This document shows, piece after piece, positions 38,075 to 50,800 of a stretch of DNA of 64,000 nucleotides. Made by a program: the position numbers and the translations under genes. The notes beneath the pieces are model-generated. The model was not told the origin of the DNA and did not search any database. It saw nothing but the letters and a program-made list of their open reading frames with translations. Location: assembly GCA_963402885.1 (NCBI GenBank), contig OY727096.1:23851820-23915819 (forward strand), in the 5' to 3' direction. The number at the start of each line of letters is the position of its first letter. The first letter of the stretch is position 1. Source of the DNA: Antedon bifida (Eukaryota > Echinodermata > Crinoidea > Comatulida > Antedonidae).

Positions 38075-38481
38075 AGCCAGATTCAGGCCTAGGATTCAGC
38101 AACGTCCTGTTGTTTGGATTGGTTTTCTTCCCCTGTCACTTATCTACGTAATTATACGTTAAATTGTCAACAATTCGAATAAAGATTGATTAATATCCGG
38201 TACTTGATGTAGTCTAAATCAATTGAATTAAAAGTTATTCAAATTTGCTCACTTAAAAAACATTTGTTTTTATCGCACCAATTTGTAATAGTACCGTGTA
38301 TATTTTTGACGACGCATATAGGCCTACGTATAAGTTCGATGTACAGTAACAATAAATTAATACTGTTATAACGATTCATAGTTAATTAATCATTAAATAA
38401 TATGATACCCTATTGAGCAATGTTTCCATTTTTTTTTTAACATAAGGAATTTTTGCACGGAAGTTTTGCGTTGCGTCACAA

Positions 38482-38622
38482 AGCTTGGTTCTCACATGAA
38501 CGCAACGCACCGACATTAGGTACAACGCACGTAAATTGTATCGTGTATCATCCAAACTGTCGCTTGTGATTGGTCAGCTTACTTGCTTTGCGCGTACGTC
38601 CGCCCTTATGAACAAAGCAGCT
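38482..38622 (+). mobile_element. MITE family B copy
   Basis: AGCTTGGTTCTCACATGAAC at the left, GAACGCAACGCA, centre TCATCCAAACTGTCGC, then TTGTGATTGGTCAGC and GCGCGTACGTCC. The right terminus is degraded. Confidence 0.8.
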
Positions 38623-39235
38623 TTTGTGGGATAAAATTCACTCTGAATGAATCTGTATCTGAATGTACAAGAAATTCTTCAAAACAACCAGACGTCAGCA
38701 GGTAAACAAAGTTACATTGGAACAGGTGAGACATGTCGACCTTCTACCTATCACTCTAATGCAATGATAATTGAGAAGAATGCAGAAATGGAATTTACCT
38801 GTTGCATATTCCAATTTGTTCAATCATGTAGATGCTTATTTTGTATTGTTTCAATGTTGTACAATTTCAACAGTACGCATGTGTATTGATGGGTCCAAGG
38901 TAGCAGTAGGCCTAGGCCTAACCGGCCCGATTTCATGGAAATTAGATGTTGAAAACTAAAAATACTTTAGGCCTACTACTACTGAACGACGTCAAATTCA
39001 TATTTTCACTAACTGGTAAGTGATGCAATGGGCGTGGTTATAAAGACGTAGTTAAACTCTCTACTTAACTTTCCCAGGATGTTATACAGTACCGTACCGT
39101 ATTCAAATAACCCAGTTACTTTATTTTAAAATATTAACTCTCAATCAACTTAAACATTAAAACATAAAACTGTTTACACTATACGATGAAACATACATGT
39201 GGTCAAGTACACAGAAAACCACTCCGCTCATAGCA

Positions 39236-39315
39236 AAACTTAGAACGCAACGCAAGATGTACGCACATGTGATTTGACCAATCACAAGTAATGGCTCATC
39301 CAAACTATCTATTAT
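39236..39315 (+). mobile_element. MITE family B, left half
   Basis: AGAACGCAACGCAAGATG followed by GTGATTTGACCAATCACAAG and CTCATCCAAACT. No right arm. Confidence 0.72.
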
Positions 39316-42300
39316 TGCATGCGCGCGTATTCTTTGAGTGTGTTACTGTTGCAAACATACCGAGTGTTTAAAATGTGATTATCATCCTGTTGAAAATTAT
39401 ATATTACTCTTATTTCTTATTTCTTAATATATAACATATAAATAAGGCTATAAATATGCTACCCACAACTGAAACTTGTCATGATGATTTATTTTTCGGT
39501 TTATAGTGACATCAAAATTTGTAAAACCATGAATCCGAGATTGAAATGTGTCATGTTCAAGATATGTCAAGTTTAAACCACAGGAAGTATTTAATATACA
39601 ACTACTTGAGACCCAACAAGGGCCGACGCGTTGTTAAAAGTACACGATTGATTTACCGTACAATAATATATCTAACACTTTATTCAGGCATACTATGGAA
39701 GGCTGTCGATGCCAAAAATTATATTGATTATAACATATTGTAGTTATACTTGATTGCTTTCCATTCTTAAACACCAGTCTATTTGATAAAGTAGTGCATA
39801 GGCTAAACTTAACGATGGAAAAAGTACAGTAGAACTAATAAATTAGCTCGCACTAAACACTATTGAAAACGCTTTAAAAAAATACCGTATACTGTATTTA
39901 AATCGCAATCATAAATCATAAAACAACATTGTTTTACAATGAACATTTTCATTCTGTTTTCGGAAAATAAAAAGTTTCGACGAAAGCGATCTTATTTCAA
40001 AATACTGTAATACAGATATTCTTTATAATGGACTTACTCCTTCCGCTGCTGCAGTAAAGTCAAAACGCTTCAGTATTTCACAGTAAACCTCCAAGACGGT
40101 ATTGCTATGCCGATTATTGTTCAGTTTTACTGTGCCTAGTCCTAACATAATATCATGGAGTAGGCTTGATAATAATAATAAAATAATAATCAATTCTCCA
40201 TGGTATTATCACCGAATTTCGTTAACCCAAAGATAATATTAATATAACTATATTAAAGAAAAAAATAACCCCAGGCCGTAGACGTCCAGCGCGTGGGTAC
40301 ATTTTGTCTGCAAATTAATATGTCAAAAACTGCCATGTACTGAAAAAGCACGTTCTATTTCTGTCCACAATCGAAGTTTCCGGTGGCGCCTTACTGAAAA
40401 TTACCAGGAAGCTTATACACTCGTCTCGACGCAAAATGTGTAGGCCTATTCTTCATTTTAATTTTAAACTAAAAAAGTTATTAAGAGGTTTAATCAGTTC
40501 TTTGGTTAATTATGAGTCATATTTTCATAAAGTGTCATTTTTAGATCCATAAGGCTATATTTAGAGCATTAGTTGCGGTGCGACAACAGCCCCACCTTTG
40601 TTTCGGTGTGCATTTACCAGCAGGAGGTACGTGATTTGTCGTCTGCTTCTGTGATTCAATGGAAACATGATTGTGGTTGGGTACGCCAATCAGTGTCTCC
40701 ACACGGGTCCCGTAAGCTTAATTTTACTTGGAAATTCACAAGAAATACAAACATACATGACAACTGGTTCGTCTCGGTACCTATGAAGTGGTCCTCAGAC
40801 TTTCATTGGTGGTTTAATGACCTTCGACACGTAAAATGTTAAGGATGGGGCAGCAATCTATCGCCAATGGACTAGCCAACATTATAGATAACTAAATGTA
40901 TTGTTATAGTTGTAGTAACCGATATATTATCCAATTCATCTCTGATTGATAAAAATGATAGATAGGTTGTCCCATTTATTTCTTTTGGAAAATGTTAAAA
41001 TATATCATCGAAACTGATCGAATGTTTTGTCTGCCATGTCTTTGTTTATGTTCTCTAAAACGTTGTCTCAAACAAAATAGTATAAAAACATATATATTAT
41101 TCTTTCTTTTAAGATGAAAACGAAAAACGGGAGTTAATTATAATTATTTAAAACATTCTATTTTGGAATCAGAAAAACAACTTTTGCTTGAACATTATAC
41201 ACCAGACAAGTTTATTCGCGCGAATTGAAAGCGTTGGTTTATGCGCATGCGTATTCATATTTTCATTTACTTTTTCTGATGCGCAACCAATCAGAACTCA
41301 AGAATGTTCGATTTGCGCGCATTTAATTCCCTCAGTGGAGAAAGGCTTAAGAATTGTAATAACTATCAAGAACAATTGCTTTCAACAAGTTTTATTTACT
41401 TGAAGGTAGTGTGCATTCTTCCGTCTCTCCATCGTGGATCGTGTTTATCTTTTCATCGATCGATTTATTAGTAATTGAACGGGAGACTATACCTTTATAG
41501 TGATTGCTATCTGCTTAGAATCCCTTGTGATTCGCTGCTGAGTAAATCGTGAGCTAAACTCGTCTCAAAAGTTGAAACAATGAATAGTATTTATTCAAAT
41601 ACAAATGTAACAGTTAAATAGATTTTGATCTTGAATGAAACCTAGAAATACAACCAAAACTACCCTGATCCAGAAACCTAGATATTGTGTTTTCAAGTGC
41701 GTTACAAAGTAGCTTGCTAGGTTGTTGGTCGTATTTTATAGCTGCTATATTCTTTACACATCATAATCCAAAAACTATACCGGAACGCAAAAGCGTTAGG
41801 CACTAGGTTCAATAAACGCGTTTTGCGTTTTTTGTTGATTTTGTGATGGCGTAGCCTACCGTATTGCCGTAACTTATCAATTGTCATAACATTGACATAG
41901 ACGTGGGAAAAAAATAGACTGCGACAGAGAATGCCCGCTGTACCAACAATCGGTGTATAATGCTTATTTTTGAGGTTTTAAATTTATTAATAAAAATAGA
42001 GAGACAAGAGCTCCCCACTGGTGTTAAATTGGACGTAAATATAGCTGTTTGTTTACTGAAAAGTTGTACAGTTCCAGTCCCTGTATATTCATTATTATTT
42101 GATAACCTGTTTCTTTGTAATTTCTCAATGTAATTAACCCAGATACGAAGTTTACGCAAGGCACCGCCGTTGAGGGAACAGTTTCAGGTGTGCGCTCTAC
42201 GACGCCCATGCATTGGTCCGTCGACCATCGGATTTTTGTCGAATGTTTGAAAAAGTCAAGCGAACCTAACTTGACAACAAACTTTCGGCCTTTGGAGACT

Positions 42301-43002
42301 GTCACACAGCAAATCGCTTTTGTTCCCGGGAGTCCAATTCACAACGTAGAATTAGGTGAAATCATTATGATTCATACAGAGTTAAAAGGAAATCCCCAGG
42401 AATCATTTATTGTACTGAGCACATCCAGGTCTTGGAAAAATTATGAATAAATTAACCCTTTTTATGAAGATCTATGACAACAAGGGATATGATATTATTA
42501 TTAGGATAAATGTATTCTATACTGAGGCTTATAGATAGGTCGAATATCACATGAGAGATAACGTCCACAAGGCCATCCGCATTGATATATTTAGGATATC
42601 ATATTTGTAAGCTGCTACTGTGTGACTGGAACCGCTTAATAAGTTTACATTATGTCTTTTGAAACTTTTATTACAATAAAGGATCATGTCAACATTATTA
42701 TACTGCAGTTACTGTAGTAACTACATTTATTTACTGCAATAATGTATGATTTTAGTTTGTTTCAATGTATGAGGCAGTCTACAATAAACAGTGCGTGCAG
42801 TAACTGCCGTATAAGTTTCGCATAGTGAGTGGATAAAGAGAATAAATAAAACATAAGGATAAATAAATTAGAAAAAACGAAAAACGGGTTTATTCATATA
42901 AAACATACAAAACTAAAAATTACTATGAATAAACGAAGATTTCGAGATTTATTATGTGTGTAAACGTTTACAAAATAAACAAACGAATTTAAATTACATT
43001 TT
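39316..43002. other. Non-coding or unidentified sequence
   Basis: No gene recognised. Two moderately GC-rich open frames (40573-40842 and 42190-42450, both +) look more protein-like than their surroundings, but I can match neither to a family and neither has clear splice or start signals. They remain possible exons. Confidence 0.25.
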
Positions 43003-43140
43003 AATAATTCTCCAATTGATATTTGGTCTGGTAAAATGATATAAAGAAAGTAAACTAGTTTTATTTATTATATTGAATTTAACAATTCTCCAATTGATAT
43101 TAGGTCTTGTAGGCTAAATACAAAGAAAGTAAACTTGTTT
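43003..43140 (+). repeat. Local duplication, 2 x ~60 bp, offset 78 bp
   Basis: AATTCTCCAATTGATATT occurs at 43006 and 43084, each followed by GGTCT and AAAGAAAGTAAAC. A simple local duplication. Confidence 0.88.
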
Positions 43141-44060
43141 GTAGTCTAATGTTTTATATTCTGTGATTTGTTTGTCTTTAGTTTTGGCCTATATGAATTT
43201 CAATATTTGCTGTTTTTGGTTACTGAAGTTTTAATTAAAAACAACAGAAACAATTTATTACACAAATCTTCTCGTGTCTACAGTGGTCTATCGTTCTTCA
43301 AAATCTAAACTGCATTTTTGATCGAGAATTTCTATTTTTAAAATTTTATTTTTTATTTGTATATTTTAAACATAGTAGCAGTGGGCCTACAGTTCATATT
43401 ATGATACAGGTCTTCGTATGATACGGTAATTTGGTGTTTCTTTTATACCCACCGTACCTTGTCATCTGCCATTTAGCAGGTCTATAGCAGTCTTCTTTCT
43501 CCATACTGCTTTTAGTATTCTGAAATGAATTTGCATCGAATTAAATTGTATACTTTTTTTCTTTATTCAAAACAATCTTTATAATTAGGACTAAAAGTTT
43601 CATTTCATTTTTCTTCGCTTCACAAAAGAAATGAAGTGGAGGAGCCTAAGAGAAAGCACAGCTTGAATTAGGTCTAATTCATTAATGTTGATGAAAAAAT
43701 TATTGCTAAAAGTTTTTTAAATTTTGATAAATCAATATACAAAATTGTGTTTAATTAATATGTATTTTCAAAAACATGAATTAACAAACATTTAATTTCG
43801 AAACATCAAAATGTAATTTTGCTTCCAAAACGTTAGAACATTTATCTAGTGTCACGATACCATTTTGAGGTATATCGGTCTATACATCATAATCTGTATT
43901 GTTATTAATAATGTCTGCGGCTCCTGCAGTGATTGCAAACCATAATACAATGTTCTTTAGCCTTCCCACCGTTCAGTCGGTAATGAAATTGTCCTGCAAT
44001 TATAAAATAAGACAATAGAAAAACATGATATCACGATCTTAAATGTAAAAGCTGGTGACT
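43141..44060. other. Upstream flank of the Twist gene, no feature
   Basis: AT-rich, without repeats I recognise. It could hold regulatory DNA, but nothing in the sequence proves it. Confidence 0.35.
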
Positions 44061-44089
44061 TTCAAACATTGATCATATACGGCTCTATT

Positions 44090-44300
44090 AGATTTCGGCG
44101 CCTGCTCAGTAGGGTTCACGATCTGCCAGTACTTCGCGCATGTACAACGTTTCAGCGGCGACGAGCATCGCGGGGAGGAAAGCTATTGGGCACAAGAGCG
44201 CCTACGGGGTCAACTGACTCGATCTCGTATAGTCCCGCCCACTTTGAAATAGTGGCGGGGCAAACCAACTCGAGTAGTTTATTCGTCCAAACACCTGCTG
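44090..44300 (+). promoter_or_regulatory. GC-rich proximal region of the Twist gene
   Basis: About 210 bp markedly richer in GC and CpG than the window, ending about 170 bp before the Twist start codon. It holds paired GC boxes (next entry) and an E-box CACCTG at 44292-44297, the kind of site bound by Twist and Snail factors. Promoter function is inferred from position and composition. I see no convincing TATA box or initiator. Confidence 0.45.
44234..44260 (+). promoter_or_regulatory. Inverted GC boxes flanking a TCF-like core
   Basis: CCCGCCCACT and AGTGGCGGGG form an imperfect hairpin around TTTGAAAT. The GC boxes resemble Sp/KLF sites, and CTTTGAA resembles a TCF/LEF core. Function is inferred. 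Confidence 0.35.
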
Positions 44301-44471
44301 AGAAACCCATGCGTAAATTAATAAAAACACGACGACCGTGGATAAAACACTATTATTCTGTCAGGTATTGTAACAACACATACACTGGGCCTTATATTTA
44401 TTGGAATACTACTATTGTGATCTGCTGCTGCAATTATTCAGACGAATTTTACTTGTATGTTGCGAACCGCC

Positions 44472-45062
44472 ATGCCGATTTTTAAAGTCGACCCTGATGA
44501 CAATCATCTATATTCCACACAGCTATCACCAGGTGAAGTGGGCTCACTTGATTTAGAACATAGTCCACATAGCCATCATTCGGAAGACGGTATGATGACA
44601 AAAGCAAAACATCCAAATTATCATCAACATTTTACGTCGAGAAAACGACGATTTCGTGACGATTCCGAGGACGAAGACCAGGATAGAACAAGTTCACACG
44701 GAAGTCCGGACAGTAGCGGAGAAAATGGTTTAAAAAGGCGAAAAATATCAGGACAAAGTTACGAAGAACTTCAAACGCAGAGAGTTATGGCAAATGTACG
44801 TGAACGTCAACGAACACAATCTTTGAACGATGCTTTCTCAAATTTACGAAAGATTATTCCCACGTTACCGTCAGATAAACTTAGCAAAATACAAACTTTG
44901 AAACTTGCATCACGGTATATAGACTTTTTGTACCAAGTTTTACGAAGCGATGAAACGGACAATAAAATGGCTAGTTGTAGCTATGTAGCCCACGAAAGAC
45001 TTAGCTATGCTTTTTCAGTGTGGAGGATGGAGGGTGCATGGAATTCAATGGCACAACGATAA
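44472..45062 (+). CDS. twist: Twist-family bHLH transcription factor
   Basis: Encodes 196 residues, complete and intronless. In animals Twist is a nuclear E-box-binding factor that acts as a dimer in mesoderm specification and epithelial-mesenchymal transition. Visible parts: an acidic, Ser/His-rich N-terminus; two basic nuclear-localisation-like clusters (RKRR at 57-60, KRRK at 88-91); and a bHLH domain at about 101-157, whose basic region [15 protein letters not shown] includes the E-box-contacting Glu111. Helix 2 contains [19 protein letters not shown]. The C-terminal WR motif at about 177-190 ([14 protein letters not shown]) is diagnostic of Twist against other bHLH families. I chose the second ATG, at 44472: its context ACCGCCATGC is strong, whereas the in-frame ATG at 44457 (TTGTATGTT) is weak and would add only five residues. 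The stop is followed within 20 bp by a possible donor, suggesting a 3' UTR intron. Confidence 0.96.
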   Translation: MPIFKVDPDDNHLYSTQLSPGEVGSLDLEHSPHSHHSEDGMMTKAKHPNYHQHFTSRKRRFRDDSEDEDQDRTSSHGSPDSSGENGLKRRKISGQSYEELQTQRVMANVRERQRTQSLNDAFSNLRKIIPTLPSDKLSKIQTLKLASRYIDFLYQVLRSDETDNKMASCSYVAHERLSYAFSVWRMEGAWNSMAQR

Positions 45063-45074
45063 TGTTGTTTTTAA

Positions 45075-45086
45075 ATGGTAGGTATA
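45075..45086 (+). other. Candidate splice donor in the Twist 3' UTR
   Basis: ATG|GTAGGT begins its intron at 45078, 16 nt after the Twist stop. Vertebrate TWIST1 has the same layout, with all coding sequence in exon 1 and an intron just after it. The acceptor is not established (see 53077). No transcript evidence is available. Confidence 0.35.
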
Positions 45087-48000
45087 CACCAACATTTTAA
45101 ACATTATTACTAATATATACAGTACTAACATTTAATATATGTATATTAAAGTATTTTAATACGTACGTTGGTTTATCAGCCTCGTGATAGAATTGATAAA
45201 CAAAAGTTATCGCAAGGGTAGGCCTAGCCTAGTAGGCTTGTCAAAACATTGTGTGTACAAATAAATAAGTACTAAACTATATTATTTAGCATTAGAATAG
45301 ATAGTTTATGGAAATGGTTCATCATAACTTATGGTTTGGTGATATCTTCTATCCAATTGTTAAGTAACTCCTAGTTTGTTTTGAACTTAAAACATAGATA
45401 TAATACAGTACGTTATAAGCTTGAACAAAATTAATACAAATACAGAAAGATAAAGTGAATTAGGATTGAATTGTAAAATTAAGACGTAATTCCTTCAAGG
45501 AAACAATGTACAAAATAATTATCGTCTGAACTAGGTCAAATGGAGTCAGCCGAGACTGCTAAGCCTAGATCTGTAAAGCCTACAAAGCATACCGTAGTAA
45601 ACCTTGTTTGCCCTCCCGCTGCTATGGCCTCCTGCCTGGTATGATGGTTTGTGAAATGTGCCGGCTTACTGATTAGTTATTTATAATATACCAAGTTTTA
45701 TTACAGTATTAAAATGTTTACATTTTAACTATTATTAATGATACCATCAATATTCAATGTGATATACCACGTTCCAAACTATAGGCCTATGTATACGGGC
45801 GCGCGTAAAACTTGGTGTACCTACGTTTAGGCTCAAAACTAACCATTTTTTGGTAAATTAAACTTGGATGACTGAGGTGTCTGGAATGCTATTTGACAGA
45901 TAAGTTCAAACTGTTTAGAATTGTAATTGTTTTTGGAGATTTTCTTGACGGTAAACTGACAAAAACGATGTTTTCCGCTTTGATTTAAAGTAATTCCTGT
46001 CCAATTAAACCTTGTTCTATATAAGCCATCAACCTTTAAATTGGCACTTGTTTACATTTTTACCACTTTAAGTTTTTTAGGTCTAGTACTGAAATTTATA
46101 TTTCAAAATACCAATGTGTGATGCCAATCGAACCATTTCTTGTACAGTGATTATCTCCTAAAACCTAAATAACAAAATCGTGAACGAATAAACAACGTTA
46201 ATATAGCCTACTTTGCAAAACTCAATCAATGTGAAAAAAAGAGAATCGAAGTTTCGGAAACATCATGAAACCATTTTGAAGAATAAATGACTGAATAACA
46301 CGGTCATGCATTTGTTCTTGTTTTTTTGTCATTACATTTTATTCAAAGATGACATTAGGATTACAATAAAAAGAAAAAATAAAAGATAAAAGCAATGTCG
46401 AAACATATGGAGCAACAAAATAATTGTTTAGAAAGTCCTAAGTAGGCCTAAAAGTGTATGATAATAATTGTATTATTCAAACAAATGTACTGTAGTTGTA
46501 AAATTGCGTTGTCATTGCTGGAAAAGTTGATCCACTAGATTTCTCATGTTGTAATTATTGTATAGATAACTTATTATTAATTATTAGGCCTTGCTAATTC
46601 ATTTTAGTTGCAAAACAAACGAAGTAATAAGATAGAGTTAATTAATATATAGCTCCACAAATAGGTAGAATATTCCTTCTCCTCATGATAGAATTATTAT
46701 TTGTAAGAAAGATTAGTGGATTAGAAAAATTCTCTGCTGTGTTAGGTTTGTTTTGACACTTTAGTAGGTCGTTAACTGGGGAATATGTAGAGACCCCACT
46801 CTGTGTTACCTGAAAGCGAAAGATAACATAAATGATATCAATAAGCCTATTGTGTTAAGCCCAATGGGTAATTATAGGTTTAATTGGGCACGGTAGCTTT
46901 GAAATGATACACCTTTATCAACAAATATCAACATGATAATAACATTAATGTACGGCGTACTGGTAATGTTAAGCATTAACCATTTATTCATTCAATGTCT
47001 TCTTCAATGTTCTATTCTCGTTGGATTTAGGCCCTACACACTAATCATTTTGAATTCGTTTAATAATGAATATGTTTCCTACATTAACCTATTTCATAAT
47101 TAGGAACAAATACAAACATGCCATGACGAAACAATATATCAGTTTATCAAATGTAATATCTATATATTCGTTTATGTAAACTGACATTAAAACATAATCT
47201 GGTGTTTGATATTATTAAATCGTATTTAAAAGATAAACAAATGTTCAAGCAATAATAAGCAGATACACCAACGTACGAATAGAAACGTATAGGGCCAACA
47301 TAAAATTCTGCTTCTTACAAATTATTTCTTAAAACAAGCTGTACTGAGGCCTACTTACAGTATATTTATTTATTCGTTTTATTAATATGATGTGCTATAG
47401 GCCATTGATGTCGTTTCTACCAAACAGACAGTAATAGTTGTTTATGTAAGGATCTAGTCGGTAATCGAAACTTGCATAAAAGTAAATTCGGGCTGTTTTC
47501 TCTCAGCAATGAGTGGAGTAAGGTGCTCTCCCTCGGGGCAGTATTGTAAATTGAAAGATGGGATGAAGTATTCAATTTGTTTTGACATTTTGATACGAGT
47601 ATTATTGTAAATCAAGAACTTAAATGTGTTTTGTTGATGACATAATACTTTAAAAACTTAATTCAGGAGTAGATGAGCAACAATTTGTATACAGATTCAT
47701 GTAAACTATATACAGTATTTAATGTTTGCGAAAGAAATACCATCTACTATTAAGTCTGTGTTACACTGTTACCCTTTGAATGTTTTAACTTTTGTCCATG
47801 AAGAAATAAATATTTTATTGTAGAATAAATAGTATTAAAACTAATTAGATATCCTTACACAGGCCTAAAGCAAAATAAAAGATATTATCTTTGTGAGTTA
47901 ATAGATGGAATGGAAATCGGAGTATAACGTTAAATTATATTCCCACAGTCTCTATAGCTGATTCAAATCATTCATATATCCCGTAGCTTAAACTCTAGTT

Positions 48001-48277
48001 AAATGTTAATGACACTTCTGATGTTGATAGTTCGTAGGCCAAGGAACAATCATGGTATTAACACAGATTAGCCGAAAGGGTCCTATAAATCATAATTATA
48101 ACCCTACAAGACCCTCTCGCAATTAGTTTAGAAATGAGTTGTAATGAGGGCAACTTGTCAGTCTACTGTTTATAAGTTTATACTCATCTGACCCAGGATA
48201 CCATAAATAGATATACATCCGTATATATAAGTAATTCGGAGACAATTGAGGTTAGGCTGAGGAATAGTCTTTTTCAC
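45087..48277. other. Downstream flank of Twist, no gene
   Basis: AT-rich and non-repetitive apart from TAGGCCTA palindromes and a CGCGCGTAAA motif at about 45798. It contains the rest of the presumed Twist 3' UTR or intron. Confidence 0.4.
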
Positions 48278-48330
48278 GCGCGCATACAAACTTTGATTAA
48301 ATACGATATGCACTTTTGCACGCGCGCGTC
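48278..48330. repeat. CGCGCG pair
   Basis: CACGCGCGCATACAAA and CACGCGCGCGTCGA lie about 45 bp apart in AT-rich DNA, resembling the 33848 cluster. Confidence 0.6.
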
Positions 48331-49002
48331 GATTTAAATGTCTCTTCGTGGTGGCAATGAATTGTTTCATACAGGTGTTTTGGTATGTAAAAATCATTAT
48401 TCCTCCATGGTAAAACCATCCCCTGTCATTCATTCTTTACTCGTTGGCAGTTATGGACGATTTATTTACATGTGCGCGGTTAAACTTGTTAATTTGACGT
48501 ATGTCTGATTAGGGGTGTGTGTGTGGCATGTACAAAGAAGCATGAGAATACCTATATCCTCTGGGAAAGTAATCTATTTGAAGGTTGCAGCAAAGTTACC
48601 TGTTCTATTCTTTTGATGGACAATCAGACGCTGTGACTTTAATTATGCCCTTTGGGCTTTTTATCGCAGTTTTATTATATGCAATATACCTGGGATAAAG
48701 ATTTTAGTATCTAGAAGAACAATGATTTGATTCATCAATGTTGTTTGTTTACGCTATATTTATTTCCTAATACTCTAATAATATAAAATTAATTTACTGA
48801 AACTCTCCTTAGAATATGTCATTTGTCATAAATTAATTTTTTTGTTTGCATTTTCCTTGCTTTTACCCATTTCTTTGTATGCATTATATTATTTTTATTT
48901 ACCATGCTACATATCACTTGTGACCATAATGCCACTGAATTGCAATATCTGTCACTTAGTTCTTACTGGACATAACTTATATTGTCAAGCACCGCAAGTA
49001 CT

Positions 49003-49100
49003 TTTATCAATCACAAGTTTATAAAAACCGTCGTTTGTGATTGGTCAAATGTATTGCGCTGTGCGCATATTCTTTGCGTTGGGTCCTCAATAGTGGGTCC
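49003..49100 (+). mobile_element. MITE family B copy, degraded
   Basis: ATCAATCACAAG on the left, GTTTGTGATTGGTCAAATG in the middle, TTTGCGTTGGGTCC and ATAGTGGGTCC on the right. Layout as in the complete copy, with many substitutions. Confidence 0.65.
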
Positions 49101-49939
49101 TGCACGCTCTGTCTATTTATTCCATTGACTACATCTCGATCCCGTAACTTTCTGAATTGTTTTAAGATATCTAGTAATGTTCAATGTAATAAATTATGTA
49201 TATGTATGAGTTTATTTTATTTCGAATTCAAACATCCTAATAAGCCGTACTGATTAATTCGAGCAGTAATTAGAAACGAAATGTTTTGTTAAGGCATTAA
49301 TGTGTAATTAGTAACCCCGTTAAACAGCATGAGATGACGGATAAACATTTCCAATCCACTGACATAGCTTATTAGTGAATTGTATTTTTCAGGCTTAGAA
49401 ATTAAATGTAATATAAAAATAACATCAAATTATCGTTAACATTTATTAACGGTGACACGTGACCCTTGAAATGATAATCAGTGTTATCTGACCGAGAGTA
49501 AACCAATCGACAATTAGTTTATATTAAAAGTCATGTTATAAAAGCTACTCTAGGCCTAGGCCTATAACTATGTTCAACAATGTTACGTGAAATTTTACAA
49601 ACTAACACTTTAGGCCTAATAAGACTCCATAATCTTACAGAGAACCCATAAAAGGAGACCCAACAAAGAGTCCCCTTAATAGGGATGTCCTTTAAATAAG
49701 TGTTGGGTTGGTTATAATATATTGGCTCCGTAAATCGGGCTGTCCCAAAGAAGGGTTTTAATGGTTGTATTCTTTTTGTTTATATTCATCCTCATTGTTT
49801 TCATTTAAAAATAAAAAACATATTGATAAATATAAATTATAAACCTCGATTCATTCCTCCTTTTTTCTTATGTGGAGTAACACTGCTGCGATTGTTCTTT
49901 GCAATATAAATAATGTTAGAATATTTAGGGAAGATATCG

Positions 49940-50073
49940 GGGAAGAGTGAAATTACAACAAATTCAATTCAATTTCTGTATTGCTGCAAATGCCATCAAG
50001 GGCTAATATCCGCTTAAACATACTACATCATACAAACATATACATATTTACATTAATTAATTTCACTCTTCCC
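49940..50073 (-). mobile_element. LINE-like 3' tail between short inverted repeats
   Basis: A 16-bp inverted repeat, GGGAAGAGTGAAATTA (49940-49955) and its exact complement (50058-50073), encloses a minus-strand segment. That segment reads TTGATGGCATTTGCAGCAAT, then ACAGAAATTGAATTGAATT, a CR1/L2-style 3' tail. Either a MITE that captured a LINE tail, or two insertions. Confidence 0.55.
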
Positions 50074-50739
50074 TGATCTATAGATTATTATAATAGCAAT
50101 AGGCCTATATTTTATAAGGTAATTCAATTATAGTCAACATTAATTAATTACTTAGCCAGGATAATGTTATTCTTTACTCATTGAAACAACTCCAATGCCC
50201 ATAGTAAACGAGCGCAATACAGTTAGTAAACTTAAGACAAGTATATAAAAGTAAGTAAGTAGGTCTAGGCCTATGAAATTAAGTCTAATCTTCATGATGC
50301 TATTCCTTACCGGTACAAGATAAGGCCTTGCATTTCAATAAAATATGAATTATTCAATTGTTTTCTCCATATTAGCTGTAATTTCCAATTGTCATTGTTA
50401 TTGAACGTGTTTTGTGTTTTAGTACAATAACTATATTAATTTAAATGGCCAAGTCCTACTTTAAAAGTCATGGCCTTATCAATAAATGTTTTAAAGATTG
50501 AGACTTTTCCAGATTTTTGTCGCGTTTTGGTAACCACTAGGCTAACCACGAAGGTAGTCATAACTAACATTTGTATTGTAAATCATAGTTTACACTTACT
50601 GAATACCATATATAGGCCTAGGCCTACTGCAGTTATTTAATAAATAAATAATTTTCTATTACTATTCGATAATAACTATACTGAATACTGAAATGCTTTA
50701 TTTGTCTATTATCATAATAAATACCAATAGAAATTCATC

Positions 50740-50800
50740 TTAAAGATTGGCAAAGATTATAGTATGATAATATATATTTTATATATATATATAGGCCTTT
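50740..50800. repeat. AT dinucleotide-rich run
   Basis: TATATATAT-type simple sequence ending in a TAGGCC motif. Confidence 0.7.

Noticed and set aside
40573-40842. 89-codon Trp-rich frame, faintly like a retroelement RNase H region
   Set aside because: No catalytic motif can be pointed to, and the similarity is too weak to state.
42190-42450. 86-codon plus-strand frame, more protein-like than average
   Set aside because: No family recognised, and the opposite strand is open over the same bases (42024-42305). Kept only as a possible exon in the intergenic note.
44069-44485. 138-codon plus-strand frame overlapping the Twist start
   Set aside because: Covers the GC-rich promoter region, has no recognisable domain and overlaps the Twist start in another frame. 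Best explained by low stop density in GC-rich DNA.
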